DNA of 64,000 nt from Setophaga petechia (taxonomy: Eukaryota; Chordata; Aves; Passeriformes; Parulidae), in contig JANCRA010000007.1 in NCBI GenBank assembly GCA_024362935.1, positions 10,728,503 through 10,792,502 of the forward strand, given 5' to 3'. A program made the position numbers and the translations under genes. Positions 36,397 through 44,698 of this stretch are shown in pieces. The notes below the pieces were generated by a model, which saw only the letters and a list, made by a program, of their open reading frames with translations, searched no databases and was not told where the DNA came from. Position 1 is the first letter of the stretch, and each line of letters starts with the position of its first letter.

Positions 36397-36506
36397 ATGG
36401 ACCCTGTCTGTCATATTTTTCTTCTTCTTCTGGCCTTCCATAAGATAAACCCATCTGTTTCATCTTGCATCACAGGATGCTCTTGTTCTCAGGACAGCTT
36501 TGGAAG
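36397..36506 (+). CDS. LRIT2: LRIT2 coding exon 1 (signal peptide and LRRNT)
   Basis: Short exon found by working backward from exon 2. It reads [20 protein letters not shown] and [16 protein letters not shown], then AG before donor GTAAGA (phase 2). The CxxGCxCSxxSFGR pattern at its end matches the start of LRIT2 in other vertebrates as I recall it, and the preceding hydrophobic run is a plausible signal peptide. The ATG at 36397 is the in-frame Met immediately before that run. Confidence 0.85.
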
Positions 36507-39500
36507 GTAAGAACACTGTTACCCTGTTGTAGCACCAGTGAAGTGGCTCAGACAGCCCCAGTAGGAACTTGCTGATGATGTGAGAACCAAAACCAAGCAG
36601 ACTGATGCATGGAGTGCCACCTCTAATACTTGAATTGCGCTGTCTTGAGCATAGAATGAGATTTCTCTTATTTCCATGAGAGATGTAGTTACATACATAG
36701 CCATTTTTATTATTTAATTGCATCCTTTATAGCAAAATTGGTGTAAACCCCAGGGATGGAGGGATGGCTGGATGGATGGCTTATGCATGCCCTATATACA
36801 ATACCTTATAATTATTCAAGTGCTTGTAGACCTGCATAGGGAACTGGTTTATTGGCTTAAAATGTGGTCTGTGATCTGGAAAATTTTCTGGTTTCCTCCC
36901 TAGGAGTTTGCTCTGCATGTCTGCACTGCTGAGGCAGATCCCTGCAAACATCCCTCAGGACATCCGGAAAATTAGAATAGAAAATTCTCACCTAACAGAA
37001 CTGCCCCGTGGGTCTTTTGAGAACGTCAGTGCCTTGGAGTATCTGTGGCTCAATTTTAACAACATCACAGTGATGCACATCAAGAGCCTGGAATATCTGC
37101 CAGCTCTGAAGGAGCTGCGCTTGCAAGGGAACAAATTAAGTTCGGTGCCATGGACAGCATTTCAAGACACCCCGACTCTGAAGATCCTGGATCTGAAGCA
37201 CAACCGGCTGGACGTCCTTCCAGAACACGCACTGCGCTATCTGCCCAACCTGACCTACTTAGATCTATCCTCCAATCAGCTTACCATCATATCCAGGGAT
37301 GTCTTCTACAACTGGCCCGTGTTCCAGAGAAGCCAGAGCACAGAGGGGCCGCTGGAAGCGATTTCCAACGCCGTGCTGGCCCTCCATGACAACCCCTGGA
37401 TTTGTGACTGCCGCCTGCGCGGATTTGTCCAGTTTATCAAGTCTGTGGGCCCACCTATTATCCTGATGAATTCCTATTTAACTTGCTCAGGCCCAAAATT
37501 CAGGACAGGGAAGTTTTTTCACGAAGTGGAGCTTAACAGCTGCACGAAGCCCCTGACCTCAGCCCTCGACACCAACCTGACAGTCCCAGCAGGGTTAAAC
37601 ATCACCCTGACCTGCTTTGTGCAAGCCAGCCCTTCCCCGGCTGTCTGGTGGACCTATGCACTCAAACTTTTAAGGGCATTTAATGGTAAGCAAAGCTTTT
37701 TCTTCTTCTTAGTTTTTTTTTTTAATTAAAAATTTATGCTGTACTATTCTACTTACATAGGTCTGCAGGCCATCACAGTCACCACAGCAACCCAGCCCCT
37801 TTAGAGCACCACAGTTTTTGTGGTGGCTGTAATCCAAATGATCTCAATCCTCCTGTGCATCTAGGCACATCTGACCAGCATAAGAAGAGCTGCTTCATGC
37901 AGGATATCAGTCAAAAATAAAAGAAGCATGGCCTCATTTTTATACAATTATTGTTCTTGTGGTTTTTAAGAAGCAGCTCTTTCCTCATGATACAGGACTG
38001 TAGGAGCTACTAATCTTTTATTAGTTGTACATATTTAATAAAAATGTAGCTATCTAAATATGCATGTATATTTACTAAATATTATATACTACATAATTTA
38101 CTATGTCATATACTACAAATATATATGTATACATTCTGTATATGTGTATGTGCATGTAGATGTGTTTGTATGAGCCCAAACCCATATACACAGACTTGTA
38201 TGTTCCTACATTATTCCCACGTATTCCCTCAAGAAATACTACACAAACCACAAAACTGTGCAGCCCTGCTTCCTGTCTGTGTTCATTCATGTTCTGAATG
38301 GACTGAAACAGAGGTTGCTGTTTACCTGAAGTCTCGCTTATTTATATTCTCTAGCAAAGGTGTTGTAATATGAGATCTTTTCCTCTTTCTCCCAATCCAT
38401 CCTCCCTCATGTTTATTTTTACTAAGAGCCTTCAATAGGACAAGTTGCTATTTTCATCAGGTGAAGGAAGACATACAGGCAGCCAGCACATAGGTTTTGT
38501 GTCCCTAATAAGCCAGCTAACTAAATAGGATAGCATTAGCCCTTAATCCTGGGCTGATATTTGCTTCAATTGCAGTGCTGCAGCAGCACTTGTGTGCCTT
38601 TCCACAGGCACATGCTGATTAATTACATACAGTTTCTTCTCAACCACAGCCACACACCTCTGTTTGGGTAGATGACAGGGTTTCACACTGTTCTTAAAAC
38701 TACATTTCATTTCCAGCCCAACACTTTCTACCTTCGTACACCTATTTTGGTCTGAGCCTGTTGAGACTGACAATTTAATCCTAACAGAGGACGGAGTACG
38801 CGTCCAAAATGTAGGTGTGCCTCCTCAGTGCCTCTCCTGGTTTGCCCTAAGAAAGCCGATGGCAATGGGCTCTGCCTCTGCCCACAGCAGCTTCTCTCTG
38901 CCCACAGCGGCCTCTGCCCACCTTAGCTCCTCCAGCCGCTTGTACTGGGCCAGGGGTCGGGCACACCCCATGTCGCCTACACCTGGGTGTCCCAATGCGT
39001 TTATTGCCTTTCATACAGAAAACGCTTTGCTGTCAGCTCTGTGGGGTTTGGCACATTCCTGTGCCCTTCTCTGTCCCTGAACGGGCGGGTCCCGTCCCAC
39101 ACAGCCTTTGGGCCCAAGGGCACGGTGGCTCGCTGCTGACCCACTCACCTCTGCCCGCAGTGTCCACGGAGCCCATCAGCGAGGACACCGTCCGCTCGGA
39201 GCTGCTGATCCCGGCGGCACGGCCAGCAGATGCCGGCAACTACACCTGCACAGCCGCCAACTTCCTGGGCAACGCCTCGGTGGCCATCAACCTCCGCGTG
39301 GTGGCCCCGTGGGCGAGCACCACGCCCCGCGGCTGGGCGCCCGCGGCCCCCGCGGAGCCGGGCGCTCATGTGGAGGTGCGCATCGCCAAGCAGACGGTCT
39401 ACGGCATCACCCTGGAGTGGTTCGCGGCGGCGGCGGCGGCCGCGGAGCCGGGGGAGACCTGGTACACCCTCCTTGTGGGCCGCTACGACGCCGCCCAGAA

Positions 39501-39966
39501 GGACACCATCTACATCGGGCCCGGGGTCAACACGTACTCGGTGACCGACCTGCTGCCCGCCACCAAGTACGAGGTGTGCGTGGCCGTGCGCAACCAGGCT
39601 CCCCGCAAGGGCCAGTGCGTGGTCTTCGTCACGGGCAGCGACGTCAGCCAGATGGAGCAGCGCGAGAAGCTCATCCACATCGTGGTCATCGTGTGCGCCA
39701 TGGTGCTGGCCGTGCCGGCCGGCATGTACGCCTGCACGGCCGAGGCGCTGCCCGGCTGCCTGGCCCGCTGCCCCAGCGCCTGCCCGCGCCGCCGCCGCGG
39801 GGGCCCGGCGCAGGCCGCGGGCAGCAAGGAGAGCACGCTGGACAGCCTGCCCGCCGGTAGCGAGGACGGGCTCTGCCGCCCCGACGGCGGCGCACGGCGG
39901 CCTGCGGACCGCCCGGAGCCCGGCAAGGCCCGGCCGCCTCACAGGAACAGCGCCGACCTCTACTAG
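36397..39966 (+). CDS. LRIT2: LRIT2, leucine-rich repeat, Ig-like and transmembrane protein 2 (complete, 3 coding exons)
   Basis: Join 36397-36506, 36904-37685 and 39161-39966; GT/AG and frame agree at both junctions, giving 565 residues (human about 550). Domain order: signal peptide about 1-23; short LRRNT with CITGCSC; LRRs about 50-180 ([44 protein letters not shown]); LRRCT with NPWICDC near 201; Ig domain about 254-345 ([27 protein letters not shown]); FN3 about 366-455 with a seven-alanine run at 386-392; transmembrane helix about 468-488; short Arg/Pro/Gly-rich tail ending SADLY. Family knowledge: LRIT2 is a retina-enriched paralogue of LRIT1 whose function is little studied. It follows LRIT1 in the same direction and faces CDHR1 tail-to-tail. 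Confidence 0.95.
36507..36903 (+). other. LRIT2 intron 1
   Basis: 397 bases, donor GTAAGA and acceptor CTCCCTAG. Includes a short GGATGGAGGGATGG-type imperfect repeat near 36755-36780. Confidence 0.85.
36904..37685 (+). CDS. LRIT2: LRIT2 coding exon 2 (LRRs, LRRCT, first half of Ig)
   Basis: 782 bases, phase 2 in, phase 1 out, donor GTAAGC. Begins [17 protein letters not shown] and runs without interruption from the LRRs through [18 protein letters not shown] into the Ig domain, ending at Asn298-1. It therefore spans what LRIT1 encodes in two exons (2 and 3). Confidence 0.96.
37686..39160 (+). other. LRIT2 intron 2
   Basis: About 1.5 kb. The left part holds an AT-rich stretch with TATA/TGTA alternation near 38030-38170. 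The right part becomes steadily more GC-rich toward exon 3. No exon recognised. Confidence 0.8.
39161..39966 (+). CDS. LRIT2: LRIT2 coding exon 3 (Ig end, FN3, transmembrane, tail, stop)
   Basis: 806 bases from acceptor TGCCCGCAG to TAG at 39964-39966. Codes [20 protein letters not shown] (Ig end), FN3 ([45 protein letters not shown]), a TM helix [20 protein letters not shown], then a Cys- and Arg-rich tail. Strikingly GC-rich at third positions, unlike exons 1-2. A GCG run at 39424-39444 gives seven alanines. Long open frames on other strands and frames here are by-products of that base composition. Confidence 0.96.
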
Positions 39967-41183
39967 CCGGGCCCCGCCGCGCTGCGGCACCTCCACACGC
40001 CCGCAGCCGGTGTTGGCTTTATTGAAGGACAGCGCCGGGCCGGCTCCGTGCTGCGGGGCTCGGGCACGGCGGGAGCCCGCCGGTGCTTGCGGCAGGCTCG
40101 GGGAGCCCTGGGAATGGAGGTGCCACTGGTGTCGGGGGAGCTGCGCCTCCGTAGCCTGTCCCTGCAGCGCTGTCATGGAGCAACGCACACTGACACGCCA
40201 AGAGAACCAACACTAACAAAAACAACCCCCGAACCAATAGTAATGCTTGTGGCCAAAGGCCAGAAGTGTCCCCTCACTCTCCCTAAAGACACACAGGTGT
40301 GTCTTTACTGATGTGTGCCCGCGGCTCTGTCCAGTGCCCGGTGCCAGCTTCTCCTGTGTGCCAGCTCCTGGGAACAGACAGGCGAGCTGTGCACGCCTGC
40401 CATCGCAGCCCAGCAACAACAAATGGTGGGGATGATTGGGTCAACATGAGGAAGAGATTTTATTTTAGTTGGAGAAAAAAATTTTGACCAGAGGTGTTGG
40501 TTTTGGGGGTGGATTTTTTTTTTTTCTTACTCCTCCTTAAGGTTTACGCAGCCCTCAGAGATTCACAGCTTTGGTTGTACCACAAACAGGAAAAGTGCAA
40601 GTGCTTGAACCAGGCTAGTGGGACAAGTGGACAGAGGCAGAGAACATAGTGGAGCATGGGGTTGGGAGATGAAGATTCAAGCCAGGCACATTCCCTAAAT
40701 GCAGACTGCCTATCCTGCTGCTTTGAAACCAAAGCTTGCCTCTTTGCTAGAGGCAAAAAACCCCAAAGATGCATGTAAAAGCAACTGCCTCCTGCTTGTG
40801 AATCAACTCAGTGCTGTGATTCTCAGAGGTCTGAGGACATGTGACTTACTATTTTTCTTTTTTTGACCTCTTGCTTTCCAGCACAACCAAAGCATGTGGC
40901 CCATAGACCCACAGCACTTGTTGTATGTGTTATAGATCGTCTCAAAAAGAAGAATCTAGAGTAGACACCCTGGCTGTTGTGAGCTTCATGCTGTGGTAGC
41001 TTGGCTTTCTAATTGTATTTTGGTTTTTTGGTGTGTGTTTTCCATGCTGTCTCTCCTCCCAGCACCTCCTTCTGCTGTACCGTACTGCACAGCTTTGAAC
41101 AGAGCTCTGTTTTGTCATTGCTGACTCTCGTTGTTAATTCTTCACAGGACTTCCTAATCTTGTCAGTCTTTTAGTGTCAAAGC

Positions 41184-41189
41184 AATAAA
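41184..41189 (+). terminator. Candidate LRIT2 polyadenylation signal (AATAAA)
   Basis: First canonical plus-strand hexamer I find after the LRIT2 stop, about 1.2 kb downstream, in AAAGCAATAAACAC. Confidence 0.45.
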
Positions 41190-42062
41190 CACAACCGGTT
41201 TTCAGAATACACAGAGGTCCTCTGCTTCATCTCTGGCCTTTTACAGTTCCAAATTGCAAAGAAACCTGGATTCCAAGGAGGTCTGGGGTTTGGCTGCAGG
41301 GATGGAGGAGGCCAGGCAGCTCCAGTACAAGTCACAGGGGTATGGAGTGGTGAGGAAGGGGCAGCAGCAGTTGGCCAAGCAGGAAAACCTTGTCCTGGGA
41401 AAGCCACACACTGACACAGCTAGTACAGAGCAAGCCATGAGCTGATGGTGGCTGAAGACCAGAGTGGGGCTGTGGTTGAGGGGGAGTAAATAACAAAGCA
41501 CTGTCAGTAATGACCAGCCTTCTTCTACCCCAGTCAGCAGGGAGGGACAACAGCACACTGTAGAGACTGGAGAGAGCTCCTGAATCACTGAGGAAACAGC
41601 CAATGAAAGACAAAACATCCCCTGACCATGTGGATTTGTTCATAACAAATTGCAGACCCTGGGCAGTGGCACACACTGAACCTGCTGCCTCCCTGCCCCT
41701 GGGGCCAGCTGCAGTGCTTTGTACCACAGGAGCTCGGCCAGGGCTCTCTGTGACCCTACCCATGGCCTGTGCCAATGGCAACCTCCCCTCCTTCCAGCCT
41801 GGTGGTGTCCAAAACCACACAGCCCCCCTCCTGACTCACAGCCCACAGAAGGGCCCATTTGGTCACCCTAAAAAGTGGCCTGGCTGCCTGTGGCTGTCTG
41901 ATAACGTAACAGGTGAGGACAAGGCATTGTTGCCTGCAGAAGCACACAAAGTACAGAAGCACCTTTTGCAGATTTTTTTAAAATTTATTTATTAAAAAAA
42001 AATCTTGAAGTTGAAATACAGAGTAACTGGGAAAGAGTCTCACAACATAGTAATAAAATATC

Positions 42063-42068
42063 TTTATT
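42063..42068 (-). terminator. Candidate distal CDHR1 polyadenylation signal (AATAAA on minus)
   Basis: TTTATT on the plus strand, about 2.1 kb beyond the CDHR1 stop codon. Further copies at 41984-41993 make this a cluster of possible distal sites. Confidence 0.3.
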
Positions 42069-43343
42069 GCCTCTTAAATATAATCTCTAAGACTATAAGC
42101 CTGTAATTCCTGTTAAATCTGACTTAATTGAATGGTCTTTATAGGCTTTCCTCATTAGAGAATGAACACTGAATACTGGCAATAACACAACACTGGGAAG
42201 ACAGTGGAATGGGGAATAAATCAGGAACTTGGGGGAACATTGCAGAATCTGCAGATACCCAGCCAGCAGAAGGCAGGTGCTTGCACAGGGCAGCAGGAGT
42301 GGGGTCAGGGGCTGCATGTCCCCTCCCTCCAGCCAGCTTATGGCCAGGGGACAAGAACGAGGTGACTGGACAGGTGAGAACTTGGCCTCACATCACAGTG
42401 CCCCAGGAGGAGGGATAAGCAAGAAAACAGTAGAGAAAAGGAGAGATGTGACAGGAGAGGCTCTGGGAGGAGCGCTCCTGCCATGGCCCCCAGCTGGGAC
42501 TCTCCTGGATCTCTTGGCTACAGCTGCTGGCTCAGCTCATGGGTGACATGAGCCACAAGCACTATGGCCTCTAGGCAGATTGAACTGAAGTTAAAAAATA
42601 CAAGATTTTCCTTGTAAGTGCGTAATTTCATATTCAACCAGCTATCCTCTAAACTGATGAAGTCCTGGTGCAAAAAGGGGACTTATTTCAGCTGCTGGAG
42701 TGAGAGGAGATCCTGAGGGCCAGGTCTGCTGGTTCAACTGAAATGACAGCTGGAGAACTCTCATGAACCCCTTGAATTAACAGGGAGTGCTCCCCACCTG
42801 GATGTTCCTGGTACCATGACAGCACAGCTTCTCTGCAGGGCTGGCTCTCAGAGTGAGGGTGCAGGGTGCTGCTCCCCAGCCAGCTCGGTCAGTTGGTGCT
42901 GCTGCCTTCTCCCCAGGGGATGGGAAACAGCTGGGCCCAGATGAAAAACATCTCCTCAGAAACAAACCTGAGGGGGGTCTGTGGGATAGATCCAGTGAAA
43001 AAAGTGCTTTGCTCTTGGTGCCTTTCTACTGTCATGTAACAGGAAAAAAAAACGGTCAGCTGCCCTGCCAGTCCCCTCCCATTAAATGTTGTTTAATTCA
43101 CTCAAAAATACTGATAAGAAAAACCTGAATATTTTATGGAAGCCTGCTTTTGCACACACCAATCCCTGCAACAAGCCAGGAGAGGTGATGAAATATATTC
43201 CTTGACACCTTCTGCTAGCAGTGTACAACACCATATGATCTTTCCAGACACTTCCCTGACCAACATATGCAACTTTCCAGCACTTGTCTCTGTCTTCCAC
43301 TTATCATTTGCCTCTCAGTTTTACCTTGTCTTCCCAATGTTTT

Positions 43344-43349
43344 TATTCA
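43344..43349 (-). terminator. Candidate proximal CDHR1 polyadenylation signal (AATAAA on minus)
   Basis: First canonical minus-strand hexamer I find beyond the CDHR1 stop, about 0.8 kb downstream. Confidence 0.45.
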
Positions 43350-44146
43350 CGTCCTTCTCCCGCTGGGCTCCTGCTCTTTTGGCGCACAGTGTCAGAAGGA
43401 GGCAGTGCTGAGTGAGTGCTGCTATTGAACTTCCATGCTCAAATCTTACCCCTGCTGGTCCAGGGAAGGCTGAGGTGCCCCTCCTGTCTCTCCCCAGCAG
43501 GCAAGTCCAGGGCAGAAGCAAAGCACAGCATCATGTCAATGTGCTCTGGCAAAACCCAGCGTAAGCTGCAGGAAAATGAAGAATTTCTCCAAGCCTGGCT
43601 GCTTACCTTCTGGGAATGAAGGTACTGAGGCCAGGAGCACATCGCTCCGCCAGCTGCTGCAAAGCACACCGTGCACAGAACAGAGCAGTGCCACTGCTGT
43701 AGGAGGCCTGCACCCAGCTCAGTGCTGCTGCCACAGCCAGGCCAACATCTTCAAAAATGGGTCTGGGATTTGAAGTGATGTATCTTCAGACACCTGCCAG
43801 ACCAGGTCAGAAGAAGCATCCAGCAGGGCCTTGGCTGCAGAGCATCTTGTTTGAAAAGCCAAGCTCTGGGGGTAGAAACCTCCAAACCAGGGGCAGCCTG
43901 AGTCCCTGTTCACCTGGGGAGACTGTGGCTGGCACACTCAGCACCGTGGGCAGACACAGCTGCAGCGAGGGCCCGTGGACACGCCCGAGGGAGCAGCAGT
44001 CACGATGGTGCTTGCCAAAGGTGAGGGGTGGCTATCACAGTGAGAAGCTGCTCTGGTTCACAGGGTGCTGACAGACACAGGGAAGAGACAGCAAGTAAAA
44101 ACATTCCCAGCCACAGTCTGCAGTCTCTGGGGGCTGCTGAGAGCAC

Positions 44147-44698
44147 CTAGATGTGGGGCTCCCCGAAAGCTGCGTTCCTCTTCTCAAACCTCATTTTGAG
44201 CTCTGACACGAGGGCGTTGTGGGTGCTGCTGTGACCTTTCTTCTTTGGTGGCTTGATGACATGCTTGGGAGTGAGGGAGCCGGACACAGTTGGCACCCGC
44301 CACCCTGGGCCATCGCCTCGGGGAGCCAGGGCAGGGGGTGGCGGGGGCACAGGGGCTGCCGGTGGCACGGGGACAACCTGGACATTATTGTTGCTGTTCT
44401 CATTGTGTAGGCTCTTCACGTCCTCCTCAACCACAAACTTCTCTGCAGCGTTGCTGGGCCTCTTGAACTTCAGCCACTCCATCCTGACTGTCCGGGGTGG
44501 CGGCACCTGTCTCTTTTTTATGATCCTTCTCACCGGCATGACTTTGTTGGACCGCTTGTTGCGCCAGAACATGGCAGTAGAGATCATGATAGTTATCAGC
44601 ACCATTATGCCCATGACACCAGCTAGCACTCCTAAGGCTTTCATGGGGTTATCTTTAGTTTGCATCAAAAAGGCGGCCATAGGCCCTTTGTGAAGAGT
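44147..44698 (-). CDS. CDHR1: CDHR1 canonical last coding exon (transmembrane and long tail)
   Basis: 552 bases from acceptor CCTTTACAG (phase 0) to TAG at 44147-44149, 183 residues. Starts [18 protein letters not shown], then the membrane helix [20 protein letters not shown], the stop-transfer segment [24 protein letters not shown], a proline-rich stretch [18 protein letters not shown], and the conserved [16 protein letters not shown] and [13 protein letters not shown] end. This is the tail known from CDHR1 in other vertebrates. Confidence 0.96.
   Translation of the reverse strand, partial: TLHKGPMAAFLMQTKDNPMKALGVLAGVMGIMVLITIMISTAMFWRNKRSNKVMPVRRIIKKRQVPPPRTVRMEWLKFKRPSNAAEKFVVEEDVKSLHNENSNNNVQVVPVPPAAPVPPPPPALAPRGDGPGWRVPTVSGSLTPKHVIKPPKKKGHSSTHNALVSELKMRFEKRNAAFGEPHI

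Larger units (their letters stand above)
39967..44146. other. Convergent intergenic region between LRIT2 and CDHR1
   Basis: Contains the 3' ends of both genes: a plus-strand AATAAA at 41184 and minus-strand signals (read as TTTATT on plus) at 43344, 42063 and 41984. The middle is GC-moderate unique DNA with several open frames but none with a recognisable domain. Confidence 0.65.

Noticed and set aside
39108..39860. 250-codon plus-strand open frame overlapping LRIT2 exon 3
   Set aside because: Out of frame with the LRIT2 reading frame that shows Ig, FN3 and transmembrane signatures; by-product of GC content.
39145..40188. 347-codon open frame on the minus strand over LRIT2 exon 3
   Set aside because: Antisense to a GC-rich coding exon; composed of Ala/Gly/Arg-rich low-complexity sequence without a domain. 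It arises because stop codons are rare in such DNA.
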